NCBI GenBank assembly: GCA_003260075.1
Contig: QLIY01000078.1
Coordinates: 181,090 to 245,089 of the forward strand
Source of the DNA: Phallusia mammillata
Taxonomy: Eukaryota; Chordata; Ascidiacea; Phlebobranchia; Ascidiidae
Direction of reading: 5' to 3'
Length of the DNA stretch: 64,000 bases
Below are positions 33,401 through 45,597 of this stretch, one piece after another. A program made the translations under genes and the position numbers. The notes under the pieces are model-generated. The model had not been told where the DNA came from and searched no databases. It worked only from the letters and a program-made list of their open reading frames with translations. Each line of letters starts with the position of its first letter. Within the stretch, counting starts at the first letter, position 1.

Positions 33401-36324
33401 CCAAAAATACGGAACAGATTGTCATATTGTGGTCTAAACAACAAATTTTTGAAAGATTTTGCAGATACAAGTTATTATATCAAGCTTCAAAAGCTCTCGA
33501 ATGGTTTGTTCAGCGAATTTTATGTGCCTTACCAGGTAATGTAAGTGTTTGCTTACTGAATGCTTTCAAAGGGTTTACAAGTAAACTGTTTGCTCTCAGT
33601 GGCTGCAAGCATTTCGTAGATTTGCCTAAAATATCATCCACCCACTAAAGCCCCCATTGTATCATTTTAATTGCAGTAGAATAGTTCTGCATTGCAACAG
33701 CAAAAAAAATCGCGTTAAACATGCTACTTTAAAAGGCCCAGGAAGAGAACTATTGCAATACAACTGATGATGCCACATAGGCGAAATATATATTCCTTCA
33801 TTTTAAACCGACTGATTCTGTTTAAACCAAGGATTTACAGTCTTTCGGTTTTACTGTATTGCAATACAAAGTTTGTTTCATTTCCCAGCCGTCCTTTGTT
33901 GCAATTAATCATCCCGAATTAGTTTCCCTTAATCCGGTTACTATTAATTTCCCTCACCTCGCGACTTTCACAGTCAACCAGGTGTACACTGCGCCACGAA
34001 ATACCAGAAGCTATAAATGGCAAAGAACTGCACGACGCGTACGTACATTGTCGGGACGGCAGCTGTTATAGGCCCAATGTGTTGATTTTCAGTACCTAAG
34101 TCTGTTTATTTTCTGGTTTGCTGTGGCTGAACAGGCCATAAAAAAACCAGGTGCGTCAAACAGTATGCGTCGGGAGCACTACTAAACATTATGGCACATA
34201 AAGATCACGTGCCGACTTTCAGTGTATGACGTCATTGCGTTCGGACACCATCTGGTGGTGTGGATATGGTTGCTATGGCGATTGTTATCACTAAAACATT
34301 TGGGTTTGCTTCATATATTTCCCGCCAGTATTCTGACACCCTGGGGGTTAAACGTGATAGTTTAGTTAATGTATCTATTGTGTTCGTGTAAATAGAATCA
34401 TGCGACTGTTGTATTTGGTCCAGGTGGTTATATTTATCACAGTATATCAGATTCTTATGATGTTTGGTATTTTTTGCAACAACAAAAATGCGCATAAACA
34501 AACTAGCTATGTTTCCTATTACCGTTTTACCAGGTATTCGCTTTGTCCCATGTGCTTTGTTTAGGTAACTTACGTTATTTTAATATCTCATGCGTTATGT
34601 CACAGTACACGCGGAATATGTTGTAAACTGGGTTGGAAACATTTAACCGTTGCCTATCGGGAACCTATAGCTAAATGATCAGTGATCGCTGGGCTGCATT
34701 AACGTTTCAGGGCTGATCCCAGTTATGAATTAACGCGAAAACACGTTTAGCTTTAACAGTAAACCGTTACCATCCGAGAAACCATATTTTTTCTCTTTAT
34801 GTAAGGTCCCCACGTGGCCGTTCGTAAAAAAATCCCCACGCTATGAAAATTTGCTTTTGCATAGATCATTTTCTCCTGACCTTAAGCATTAAGGAGGTTG
34901 TGGGCCGGTTTCAGTCCTATACCTACGCATTAGGTACGAAACTTAACATGACCCATTACGTAACATCACAGAAAACGGACCCGGAATAGCCATCGAAACC
35001 CCACGTAAATTAAGTGCAAACAAAGCCTTAAGTCCAAACGTGTGTGGGTGTAGGTTGGGCTCCCACAAAGAAACGGTTGTTATTGTGTCAAAACGGTTCA
35101 AGCGTACTTTTCTTTAACCTTTGTCACAATCGAATTCAAGGTCAATAGAAGAGCGTCGTGCGCTCACTGTCGCCCGTTTTGGAATCTTGTACAATGCTCA
35201 GCGTTTACATAGCGCTAAGACACGAGGGCTTGGGAATTTTCGCAATAAATCCGATTTGTGTTAGGGTAAAAGGTTTTTACGTTGCTCACACAAAAGGGTG
35301 GATTTTACTGTTACTTTTGGATGGTTTTCTGTATTTAGCGTAAATTTACCATAGCCTTGATCCCACTGCTAAGCCGCGCACAATCATACTGGGGATTTAG
35401 ATAGTTTAGTTTTTTTGTGACTAAATACTCTTTCCTTTGCTACTGAAGCTTTGGTAAAACCAGGGTATTTTAAATGTTTATTTGCTGCAAGGTTACAGAG
35501 AACGCTGTAGACGAGTTACAGCTGTTCAAACACAACTATGAACTGACAAATTGTTTGTTCCTTTCTCAAAAGCAGTCATGAGTATGAGCCAAGTCACTTT
35601 TCCACACATAACTTCCTTGCCTAATCATAACTCAAAGCTAACATGTTGTAAGACAAATAGGAGTTTTCTGGCATTTGTCCAATCGGCGTCCTGGAATGAC
35701 GTCACAGCCATGATGCGGCTATTTGAATTGCTGAGTCATTGACGCGTGTAGATTGTTGCTGACATTCTAAGTTCGGTGACGTAGTTTTGTAGTTGAAAAG
35801 TGTTTGGTGATATTAACTATAACGCTTAAGTGTTCTGTGAATCACTGTATGTTTCTGGACAGCCATGATCTTTAATCATGAATCTGGAATGTTTAAACAC
35901 TTAAAATGTCTGGAAAGATTTTAAACTTGCACTATGTATAAGCAAAATGTTTTGTATCTGATATTCGCAATGTTTAAACTTTAAATCACCAGTTTAGACG
36001 CATGCGGTTCATTACGGGTTGACACTTTGTTTATCCTGGAGTTGTTTTCAAAACGACTAGTTTTAGGTTTTAGGATATAGATGATAATACATTTATGTAG
36101 TTTTCAACATAAGATGGACAAATTAAGTCTCAGTACACTCAAATAATGCCAGGCGCGAACGCAGAGAATGTAAACATGTAACACTTAATACTCCTTACCT
36201 TGGTATATTTGACTTCCAGGGCGGGATTGGGTGGGGGAATGGGCCATGGAACACAACTCACGGGGTCGGCGTCCAATTTGGGATTGACGTCAGTAACAGG
36301 GGCTTGTTCAGTGACGGCGGCCAT
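24482..36324 (-). CDS. Aldehyde dehydrogenase, ALDH1A/ALDH2 class
   Basis: An NAD-dependent aldehyde dehydrogenase. The N-terminal text [17 protein letters not shown] and exon 6-7 text FADAD...DYAVEQAHQ resemble retinal dehydrogenases (ALDH1A). Exons: 36199-36324, 30287-30488, 29657-29797, 29201-29392, 28662-28901, 28204-28306, 27800-27984, 25386-25550, 25098-25255, 24937-25011, 24482-24599; about 535 residues once the G block in exon 2 is removed. Catalytic residues are present: WN (Asn190), VIKPDE (Lys213), FTGS, general base Glu288, nucleophile Cys322 in NQGQMCTAG, then EEIFGPV and [10 protein letters not shown]. Oddities: LELSGNCP replaces the usual LELGGKSP, and a tail of about 18 residues follows the usual VTxKxPQ ending. 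Exon 2 carries 91 inserted bases reading as poly-proline, an assembly artefact. Intron 7 contains a whole GPX gene on the other strand. Exact orthology within the ALDH1A/ALDH2 clade is not settled. Confidence 0.93.
25855..27551 (+). CDS. Glutathione peroxidase, Cys-type, GPX7/8-like
   Basis: A thioredoxin-fold peroxidase that reduces peroxides; GPX7/8 act in the endoplasmic reticulum with protein disulfide isomerase. Exons: 25855-26001, 26798-27068, 27391-27551; 579 nt, 192 residues (human GPX7 187). An N-terminal hydrophobic signal peptide (about residues 1-23) precedes [20 protein letters not shown]. The peroxidatic residue is Cys60 in NLASECGYT, so no selenocysteine and no SECIS element is needed. 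[11 protein letters not shown] (about 90-100) supplies the conserved Gln and Asn, and PTWNFWKYL the catalytic Trp. The last four residues, HREL, resemble an ER-retrieval signal (GPX7 ends REDL). The gene lies wholly inside intron 7 of the ALDH gene, on the opposite strand. Intron 1 holds an artefactual duplication (26016-26182). Confidence 0.95.
26016..26182. repeat. Direct duplication split by a G run, GPX intron 1
   Basis: Copy 1 is 26016-26097, a 10-G run is at 26098-26107, and copy 2 is 26108-26182. Copies differ by an indel of about 7 bp near the left end and a substitution (gtaaacgg versus gtatacgg). Confidence 0.82.
27145..27215. repeat. Short tandem duplication in GPX intron 2
   Basis: Two diverged copies of a unit containing agggataagaaataat and caatttatt / ttaatttgtt. 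Natural-looking, with no G run between them. Confidence 0.5.
28408..28550 (-). mobile_element. Retroelement 3' tail-like fragment with CTGATGA...GAAAC motif
   Basis: In ALDH intron 5. Read on the minus strand it contains CTGATGATGGCATGAGCATT followed by TGCCGAAACGTTTGAAC (28486 down to about 28450). This combination is widespread at the ends of invertebrate retroelements, including Penelope-like elements. CTGATGA, a short GGCA/TGCC hairpin and GAAAC also match the core order of a hammerhead ribozyme, though I could not find the pairing needed for stem I. No reverse transcriptase frame is present. An ambiguous base lies at 28549. Confidence 0.5.
30360..30451 (+). other. 92-base G run inside ALDH exon 2 (91 inserted)
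   Basis: The run is bounded on each side by the same 6 bases, caccag (30355-30360 and 30452-30457). Removing the 91 extra G and one caccag restores an in-frame exon reading [20 protein letters not shown], which is what ALDH1A proteins have here. As given, the exon would encode about 30 consecutive prolines. This is the clearest proof in the window that the G blocks are not genomic sequence. Confidence 0.92.
33751..33869 (+). mobile_element. 93-bp insert-like segment with CTGATGATGCC...GGCGAAAT, flanked by 13-bp repeats
   Basis: Identical 13-mers tattgcaatacaa lie at 33751-33763 and 33857-33869. The segment between starts CTGATGATGCCACATAGGCG followed by AAATATA, the same signature as the tail fragment at 28450-28486. 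It may be a severely 5'-truncated retroelement with its target duplication. The 13-mer includes the near-palindrome gtattgcaatac, so chance or hairpin-mediated origin is possible. Confidence 0.45.
34683..34728 (+). repeat. Fragment of dispersed repeat (gctgatcccagttat family)
   Basis: The text tgggctgcattaacgtttca then gggctgatcccagttat matches modules at 12818-12850 (minus), 45252-45290 and 57640-57680. Confidence 0.6.
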
Positions 36325-39300
36325 CTTTGAATTTCAAATCAGTTTCTTGGAAAAAGTATAACTTAAGTGTGTTCTTGGCTGTAAAGATAAAGATTTTATT
36401 ACAATAACTACAAGTAGATTGATGAATGCAACAGTTGCAAAGTAGATTTAAATGCAGAGCCCCCTGAAAAAGTTTTTTAAATGCCGAATCCCTTTAAACA
36501 TAAGTTATAAGCTTAAAGCGTTTGTGTATAATTATGCTTGACACCTGTAATTGCTTGTCGCGTCTTTGGAGACAACTTAGACAAGATAAAGTCTCCAGCA
36601 ACCGAAATTCGGCAAATTAAATGCAAAATCAGCCAGCAATCTGTAATTTTGCGAAGAAAACCGACAATTGTGGGATTTTTAGCCCGAGGTGTAGCAAAGT
36701 GGTTTGTTATATAACTCAAAATCAGCTGACTGCCCTATAAATAGCAGTTCCCGTAAAAGTAAGTTGTTGAAAGTCGCTTTTCCCACTAAACGTAGCGAAG
36801 AACAATTCAGAGCTCGACAAACCGAGTTTAATGATTCACAAATCTCGATAGCTCGCCGCTGTGTAAAGATGCGAACCCAATTTTATAGCTTGCTAGCCTG
36901 ATTTACACTATCTGACAGTTCTTAGTGAATGTTATGTTTTCAAACGTTGTTATTGTGGCACGACTTGGTGTTAGATACATTAGGTAAAAAACTGCACTGG
37001 GTAATTTCCTTAAACGGCCCATTTCAGGACAGTAATATTGCTGGACCTTTACATCTATTTGGCATTTGTTTAAAACGGACAAGCAATTTCTTGTCACGTA
37101 ACGCTAGTGCGAAAAATATTTGTGAAAAGTTTTCCGGTTTGTTTCTGAAGTTGCGGTGCCTTCACTATAACCAAATTGAAACAGGATTATCAACTCCCGG
37201 CAAACTTGTATTTTTATTCCACGCATTTATCGCGATATCGAAACTTCGGCTAGGGCGAACGAAATCCAAGTTACGCCATCCTACCTTATTTGCAAATAAG
37301 CCTTTTAAACTATTTTGCAATACAATAAGCATATTAATTTGCGATTTTGCACAAATGCAAAACACGAGCCATACTTTCAAATAAAAACCTTAATATTTAG
37401 GCAAAACCCTGTCAATATGTGCAAAACTTATCAAAAACAATGGCAATATCAAGCCATCTTATCGTTAACGCCTTGAGCAGCATTATCACGCACGTGAAAT
37501 TACCATATATTTGTATTTGACCCGTCAAATATGTGAAAGATCAACAGCTAGATTTTCCGCCCTTTTGCGACTTAATCCCCGCATTTGCTCGCCTTTGCAG
37601 ACACCGAGGATACGTTCAACTTCTGCAGCGATTTCATCACGTCAATCTTTGTTTTATCGTAGATTTGCCAGACGCAATAAGCCGTAAATTTGCGCTCTGC
37701 GGCGTGGAATAATACTATTGCGTGACTTTGAGCAGGAAATTGAAATTTTGCGAAAGCTGAGCCTATTCTGATCGTAAAAAAACTTGTTTGAAATAAAACT
37801 CAGATTAAGCCTAAACAAAACGGCTCAAAATACAAAGCGAAATATAGAGCAGTGTTCCAAAGAAGCTACGTTATTATGCTCTTGAGCACCAAAGCTAGCC
37901 AGAAATTTAATCTAGAAATTACAATTGCAAGTTAGTGGATTTTCTGCCAAATATTCCACAGTTCTGCGTTTACGCGTCTGTCGGTATTAAACACACGGAA
38001 TGATCGCTGAAGTTATTGCATTGTAACCCCAAACAAATCGGTAACACCCGCTTGTTGCCCTTTAAAGAATGTTTGGTGTGTCTTTCGTGAGCAAAACACC
38101 ATACCGGCACTCTGTGGTTCTTTGCCTCTTACGCCCCTTTACGCCTCACGGTCGTTGGTCGTTACCACTGAATTACAAATGGCGTGACGATCATATAATA
38201 TCTAAGAGTTTTTTTTGCGTTCCAAACATTCACACTTGCGTACACATAATCCTGTACCCGCGCCGCGCACATCTTTTTTAACTTTCTATTAGGTTAAACA
38301 CGAGTTTCGTCACTTTTCGTAGCATGTACAAATTCGCTTATCGACGAAAAATACGTTTTGCAGTTTTGTTAACACAACCAATTTCACAAATAAAACTGTA
38401 GATCTAGCTACAAAACTGAACACTTAGCGGTAATCTATCGCGAAATACTCTCGAATACTTAACGCACAACACACACGTACTTGTATTTAACCTTGAGAAA
38501 ACCTCAAAACGTTACTCATTTTTCCTCGCCTTGTTTGTAAACGATTGGGCACCTACTTAACCAGTGCAGGAATTTGGTAATTAAAACTAACCCAGCATGC
38601 TCTTACAAAAGGTTTTCTCTGCACTCGTAAACAAAAAAACTCTGATTTTCTTCCCTGAAATGCTGACGATATTTACTGGAGGCCTATACCTTGACACTAG
38701 GTCTCTGTTGTGCGTAATATTAACACCGATAAGAAATTAAGCGTGTCGGTGAATCCTGAATAGGCACACAAGCAACGCTACTCTACGACGTTTGGTAATA
38801 ATTATTATACCAACACCGGAATTCAACGTAAAATTTCGTATAACACAGCTCTGAGAACAATTTCACGCCATAACAATCTTTAAAGTCACAAAAAAATCTT
38901 TTCTACGTAGTAAGGCGTAGAACGGCAGCAGCAAGAACCAAACAAGCCCCACTCTACCTATGCCTTTGTACATCTATTATCCGTCAACCAACGGCCGGTT
39001 TATGATCCACATCGCCGGAAACACGATATTTATACACTGCGTGGGCAGCCTTTTTTCCTACCACGACGCTGCTTCACTCCCGCTGCGATAAGTAATGACT
39101 TTAGACAAACACTCAGCGGGCGCCGAGCGGTTGTCCAAGCGACAGGAGGGGTTGTAACACCTTATTACCTTACGTCCTCTTAAGTTCCTCGTTTTCGAAA
39201 CAAATTGGGATTATGATGCCAGTTGGTGTTTTAAGTCATATTGCCTGCTCTGGGGTAAAAACGTTGCGTAGTTTTGTCTCGATTTGGGTATCTTTAATAG

Positions 39301-40236
39301 GTTCGAAAATTTCACTTACTTTTTTCGCACAGCTTAGAAACTGTGAAAACTGTCTGTATTGTGTCTTATATGGTCAATTTTTAAAAGATTTTTTTTCAAC
39401 GTATTGAGCTTTATATTGAACTGGTATAATCTTTGATCAATTACAGCTACGTTTTTTCAGTGTATTGAGTGAATAAACTTAAACACAATGCTATGTTTAG
39501 CAGTCAATTATTTGCAGATAAAAGTTATTTGTACATTGGTCGAAAGTGCATATGATTCCAACGTTTTTTAACCCACTTGCGACGGATAGGCATAACTCTC
39601 GTATTGTAGTACATTAAAAAAAACGTAAAGGATTTCCTGACTTGCAACAGACCGACCAGTAATGCGCCCCCAGTATATCAAGGGTTTAATAACCTCTAGT
39701 TAGTTTTGGCGTTGTTTTGACATTTGAACGTGACAAATGATCTGTTATTCAGTAACGGGTTTTTCAAATTTCAATTGACCTTTACCCCGGCACGCTATGT
39801 ACACAAATGTGGTTTTCGTGACTTGAAAATACAGCCTTGGTCTGTAGTTAGGAGAGCCCAGTTTCGTACATATCCCGCAGTAGCAAGTAATTCCATCTCG
39901 GCGTCACATTTTTCCTAGTTTCCTCGGAAATCAAAGCGCCAGAGTGGGTTCCAATATTTACGATTTCGAAGAACCATGTAGACATTTCAGGTTGTTACAA
40001 CAGCAGAAACCTCAGCTTTCAAAAGTATTTATTTGTCCCATACAGCTCTCAGACAGTTTTACGTTTAATCGAAATGATCATTTTTGGCTCAAGAAATAAA
40101 ACAAAGAAACCGCTGTATCGTTTGTGTTAATTTGCTGTGTAGCTAATTTGCTAAAAGATTTTATCCTAGGTTTGGTAAATACCATAAATACATGCTGATG
40201 TAGCACCTATCAAAGTATTTTCGCGTTTATTTCCTT

Positions 40237-40320
40237 ACGTAACATCATGTTTTGAGAGCCAAAAAATGGTTAACATACCATACGTAACATCATGTTTTGA
40301 GAGCCAAACATGGTTTTACA
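40237..40320. repeat. Two-copy tandem repeat, about 42 bp
   Basis: The unit tacgtaacatcatgttttga then gagccaaa...atggtt...cataccata occurs twice, with small differences. Natural-looking; no G run. Confidence 0.7.
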
Positions 40321-42589
40321 TACCGTATATGGAAACCTTAGAACGACATACAAAATATTGGGACACAAAACAAGGTGGTAATATCTACGCAATTTGGTAC
40401 GGTGACAAATAACACTGCGGTGTTGCGAAAATAATGCGGATTCTGCTTTGAATGATGGATGTCGCTTGGCAGGTGCGAAATGAACTGTACGAAACAAAGA
40501 ATTCCAACAATTTTGCAACATTTATTTCCATTTTGTATATTTAGTTTGTAATATAAATTTCATTATCACTGTACCTATACACCTGAATGCTTCGAAATTA
40601 AATTTTGTTAAAAGAAGACGAAAAATGGCTTAAACTCAAATCCAATACCTTATTGGCTTGTACCGTATCTTACTAACATTATTTCTGCACGTGTTGAAAG
40701 AATTGTTCAAATTTTTATGTTACCTGGCGCCCAGTCATGTTATTTTCACAACCCTTCAATCTATTTGAAAATGTTAAGTACCACGCCATGGCGTTCTGCA
40801 TTCCATAGAATTAACGATGCAAAAACGAACGCATTGTTAACACTGCAACTATTGTCAAACTCGTATGCTGTTATAATTGGGTGCAAAATTTCCCACTGTA
40901 CACGAGTATAACGGCAATTCGCTTTGGCCTCCAAGCATGCCGATCGGATTATCATTTTCCCCAACAAACAAACATGGCAAGCCCCCCATAACAACTATTT
41001 ATCATTAGCCCATCATCACACAAAGGTATTTGCTTGATATTGTGCCTCGAAAATGTCATGTTTATCACTGTTTGCAACAAAAATCTCTGCAATGCCTTGT
41101 TTATGTTTGGTGTCAATCAGATTGAATTTTAACGTTTACAAAAATGCGGCTGTTTTATCTTTAAAGAATTTTAAACATGAGTTATGCGAACTTAAATTGT
41201 TGATCTGGTCGGAACTTGGTCTGTTAGAGTGATCTGCGCAACGTTTTAAATACTTGTTGTGTGGAATTTTGCTGTTATACTCTGTTGTACAGGTTTTACT
41301 TAACGTAAGATGCAATTTAGGCGAAACTTTTTATTCCAAAGTTTGAGGCAACTTAAAGGCAATGGGTTCGAATTTGAATGTGTCATGCAAATGCAACAAG
41401 TCAAAGCTGTCGTTTCGTTTCGTAACTTGGAGATTATCCAGTAGGATCCAATACATGCACATTTGTCGCGATTCCAGGAGCCTGAGCCATTTCCCTACCG
41501 CGAATCGCTGCCTATTGAGCTTCACGCCCTCATAAAAGAAGATCACGAATCGATAAAAACTCATCCTAAGCTCATCAGGTCGCACCTAATATGGCTGTAG
41601 GCGTGGTGGTAACTAATCATCGTTTGTTGGCGAAGCGTCACGATTGGAAACAGTTTCTCGATTAACGTGAAGCGACTTGAACGTTGTATCCAGATTGCAC
41701 TACACTGGTTTGACCCAACCTGTTGGTATTCATGTGGATTTTTCGATCATAATTTCAAACCTGTATTGATTATATATTTTTAACAAAAATGTTATGTGTT
41801 GGTTTATTATTGTTAGTAAGTAAAATCACAAATCGTATTAGGTTAGCGGAAAATTTTAAAGGTTGAAAAAGTTTTAAAGGTTGAAAAAATGTTGCCTAAA
41901 TGTAGCACCATTTTTATGTGTGACATTCCGTTGTTCACAAACATTTTCCATTATTAGAGTGTTGCTTTCGATGTCGTTAACATGGCCTTTACAATTTACT
42001 TGTTACTCAAAATATTATCTTGCTAACATTGCAAGTTTTTGCTTTGACATTTCACGTACTTCACGTTTTTTGTTGTATTTTATGTAATCAGCCCACAAAT
42101 CCATTCTGAATCAGCTCTGATCTTGTTCAATGTCCGCATTTGACACAAGTGATTTCAATATGATTTGGTGTTGTCTGATTAAAAGTCAAAATCATCATAT
42201 TTCATGTTCGCATGATTTACCAAATATTTGTTGCGGTATAATGTGCCCGCTCTTGACTATCTTCACTATAAATTAAAACACGCGGATTAAATTGCATATC
42301 GCCCGCAGTTTTAGACTGATAAAGTGAAAACTGTTGTATGGCTGATGCCAAATTAAGTTTTGAAAGCTATCTTCATAGTGAAAGGTCAAATATCGAACAC
42401 GGTATAAATTGCAAAATATTGACATGAGAAACAATTGTGCATGTTTTTTAATATCGCCTATAAGACAATAATTTCATCGTTTGCAAAAAATGTTGCCACA
42501 AAATTTTCCGATTGATTGTTGGTAAACAACCACGTCTAACAGTGAAACCAGGTTTAAAACTTATCTGAACTTCCGTTGAGATGAATTGC

Positions 42590-42710
42590 CTTTATTTCGC
42601 TTGTTGAAAGAACACATAGCGACACAATTGCACTGAACAATCACCAACTTGGAAATAGCTGCCCAACGTTAAGACGTTATGGGGCGCAAAAAGTGGAGGG
42701 CAATTGGTGG
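42590..42710. repeat. Dispersed repeat, copy 1 (aacgttaagacgtt family)
   Basis: Matches 58225-58344 over about 120 bp, including tttatttcgcttg, cacaattgcact, caatcacca, gaaatagctg and caacgttaagacgttatg. No transposon ends or target duplication were identified. Confidence 0.75.
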
Positions 42711-42723
42711 ATCATGATTAAAC

Positions 42724-42841
42724 ACGCTGCAGCTACACCGTATTATAAAGCGTTGATTTGAATAACGTTTGTCAACAGGGGGGGGGGACGCTTCAGCTAC
42801 ACCGTATTATAAAGCGTTGATTTGAATAACGTTTGTCAACA
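42724..42841. repeat. Direct duplication split by a G run
   Basis: Copy 1 is 42724-42777, a 10-G run is at 42778-42787, and copy 2 is 42788-42841. One clear substitution (acgctgcag versus acgcttcag). Confidence 0.82.
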
Positions 42842-43872
42842 TTTATAGGCATGTAAAACACATTCCTCCAACCTTTTTATGTATAGGCGTGCGTAAGTTT
42901 AAAAACCTCACCTCTTTATGCTAATCCAGTTGTTAAATCGTGAAATATTGGACGAAACCACGCCCACGTGGACGAACGATACGCCAAAGATATTACACAC
43001 ACGATTTTCAACCTGGATGCACGCACCGCACGCACTAAAGTAACGTCGGCGCACAAAAAGGCGTTGTCGCGTGTCAGATTGCTCTTAAAATAGTCCAACA
43101 CCCGTTTGCATGTTCACATTCCTGCGTCCACGCAAAAGGCGTTCCAAAAACTGGCTCATGTCCCTTAGGTGTAACGTAATGCGTTTTCGGTTGCATATTT
43201 GCATTAGCGTCATATTAAAAAGAAACTGTCCATTTTTAAATGTTGTTCGCAGAAGCTAGCGGTGGCGTGCAAAGGGTTTAAGGTTTCTGTACATGTGTTT
43301 TGGCGCTACATAGCAGTTCTGCAAAGAAAGATCTGCATTGTATTGCAGTGTCCAAAAGCGTAACCATGCACCATTAGGTTCAAATTACATTGCATGTGCT
43401 GTCTTATTACTGAGGTTGAAATACATACCATCACATTTTTAATTGCTTTGGTGATTTTAGGGAGTTTATTACACCACTCCACATGAACTTAACGCGCCTG
43501 TAAGAACATCAAAAGTATTACAGTCAATCAGTTTTGAGGTATATCTTTGGTGACCGAATGTGTACCCTATAATCCGTTACATGGAAGTTCCTGTTATTAT
43601 CTGAGAAATTCATATAATAGTACAATACTTCGCCCAAATACATCTGAAACTTCAAAATCCATCATTACGATTTTAGCCATGTTTTTCTTTGTTGGTCGTG
43701 CCATTACGTGTAGCTAATTCTACGGACGTTAAAAATCGGCAGGAATAAATATGCTTGTTTGTTGACAAAATTTCGGACGACGCGTTTAGGAAATTCAGCC
43801 ATTTGTTTTCGCTTCAACCGGGCTGATATTTACTACAGGGAATCCAGAGCGTGTACTTAACACTTCGCGACG

Positions 43873-43974
43873 ATGAGTAGCGACTTCGCCCTGGGCGCTG
43901 ACCGTTTAGGAATCTTGAAAAATAACTTTGCTGATGCGATTCGGGGATTTCTGAAGCCACGAACGTTAAACCAG
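43873..43974 (+). other. Candidate first coding exon, unknown gene
   Basis: An ATG at 43873 opens 34 codons (MSSDFALGADRLGILKNNFA then DAIRGFLKPRTLNQ) that end exactly at a consensus donor, CAG|gtaaca. The composition looks protein-like, but I do not recognise it, and no downstream exon in phase was found before UBL7 on the other strand. It may be chance. Confidence 0.2.
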
Positions 43975-44577
43975 GTAACACTTTGCGAATTTCTGTCACC
44001 GGTCTATCGAAAACCCCGAGGCCAAAAAATCGAAAACATCCAGGTGATTTGGTGCCTTTCACCGAACGCGTCGATTCCAGTTTAGATCACAGTGAATCAC
44101 ATTTTAACGTCGTACGAATGATACTGGTTTGTGTGGTCACGGAAATTTGCTTCCCCGGGTTAACAAACATCGTGCCAACCTATAAGTGGTACTCTTTTCT
44201 GATGAGTAACATGTACAGTGTTCAATATTGTGTATTTCTCAAATCTTGTTCTTTTTTGCTTTGACTTTAATCTACAAGAGTGATATTTCACAGAAAACCA
44301 GCGGTTCCCGATGTTTAACAAACCATGTTGACTTTCCAGTGTCGTTTTAAGCAGAACTGTTCGTGTTTAATAAGAGATTATTTACTGTAGTTGCAACGTA
44401 AAATGCAAGATGTACATCACCAAAGAAATAACCTCTAGTTTTGTTTCAATTTAACGTGGTTTAAATAGGACCTTGGTGAATTGTGTCTATTTTTTCCAAA
44501 CGAACCACCAACATGCAGCAAGTTATTACAAAAGCATTAGGGGACATTTCATCCCAATTAGGTCACTTGGTTATTGT

Positions 44578-44777
44578 AAGGCAACACACTTGGACATGAT
44601 ATATATGTACACGTTTGCAGCTTATATGAATGTTCTTGGTCTTTTTCTCTCCACGTTTGTGGATTTCTCGGTGGGGGGGGGGAAGGCAACACACTTGGAC
44701 ATGATATATATGTACACGTTTGCAGCTTTATGAATGTTCTTGGTCTTTTTCTCTCCACGTTTGTGGATTTCTCGGTG
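44578..44777. repeat. Direct duplication split by a G run
   Basis: Copy 1 is 44578-44672, a 10-G run is at 44673-44682, and copy 2 is 44683-44777. Nearly identical; one small indel (gcttatatg versus gctttatg). Confidence 0.85.
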
Positions 44778-45208
44778 GTTGCACTGGTTTTACAACGTAC
44801 GAAGCGTTTTGCTGACTACTGTCTGAAATGATCTTCGTGCTTAAAGGTATACGATAGCCGAACCAAATCAGCAAAGATGCACTTCAAAAACAAATTTGTT
44901 TTTACGCGAAAGACGTGCTACAAATGAAATGCAAGCAATAAAACTTTAATGTTGCGATTTCCGAAATTTGTTAACTACCTCCTGTATCATAAAACATTCT
45001 TTGTTAAGCGTGTTTCATCTCGGGCTTGTATGCATGTTTTTCGGAAATTGCCTTGTTTTGCATGCAGGGCTCACTTTCGGAAATCATCCTTTTTTGCATT
45101 TCCGCCATGATTCAAACGGATCTATGAGTTCATAAATATATCTCATTTCCGTTCGAGGAATAATCTCAAACTAAATGTAAAACGAACTGTTTGTCTTGAA
45201 TGTTTCAT

Positions 45209-45297
45209 AGTACGTAGTACGTACTATGATTTATAAATGAGTATGCCGTGATTGCTGGTCTGCATGAACGCTTCAGTGCCGATCCCAGTACGTGTGC
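45209..45297. repeat. Dispersed repeat copy with palindromic edge
   Basis: A perfect 11-bp inverted repeat with a one-base centre (catagtacgta g tacgtactatg, 45209-45231) abuts the module gctggtctgcatgaacgctt at 45255. The same catagtacg edge begins the copies at 12561 and 12856. Confidence 0.6.
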
Positions 45298-45329
45298 ATG
45301 TTCATCTTAGTCTTTGCATGTTTTCCGTT

Positions 45330-45597
45330 CAGATGGCGCAACTAAACGATCTGTAAATACTATATGTGATTGACAGGTTAAACGCACTACATTTTCGCTG
45401 CATTTAACCTACGATGGTTTAATTGCAGTCTTCAATGACTCACCACCAAAACAGTAAGGGGGGGGGGACAGATGGCGCAACTAAACCATCTGTAAATACT
45501 ATATGTGATTGACATGTTAAACGCACTACATTTTCGCTGCATTTAACTTACGATGGTTTAATTGCAGTCTTCAATGACTCACCACCAAAACAGTAAT
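45330..45597. repeat. Direct duplication split by a G run
   Basis: Copy 1 is 45330-45457, a 10-G run is at 45458-45467, and copy 2 is 45468-45597. Scattered substitutions (aaacgatct versus aaaccatct; gacagg versus gacatg). Confidence 0.85.

Larger units (their letters stand above)
30490..36198. other. ALDH intron 1 (about 5.7 kb)
   Basis: No exon recognised. The longest frame (31362-31874, +, 170 codons) has no domain or splice context that I recognise. A fragment of the dispersed repeat family lies at 34683-34728 and a retroelement-tail-like motif at 33764. The size suggests room for ALDH regulatory sequence, but none can be pinpointed. Confidence 0.5.
36325..43872. other. Gene-poor region upstream of ALDH
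   Basis: The first few hundred bases should include the ALDH promoter and 5' UTR. Beyond that I recognise no gene. Features seen: a two-copy 42-bp tandem repeat at about 40237-40320, a dispersed repeat at 42590-42710 and a G-run duplication at 42724-42841. The frame at 36929-37384 (+, 151 codons) shows no domain. Confidence 0.5.

Noticed and set aside
36929-37384. 151-codon frame upstream of ALDH
   Set aside because: No domain and no conserved motif; an antisense frame overlaps it with equal merit.
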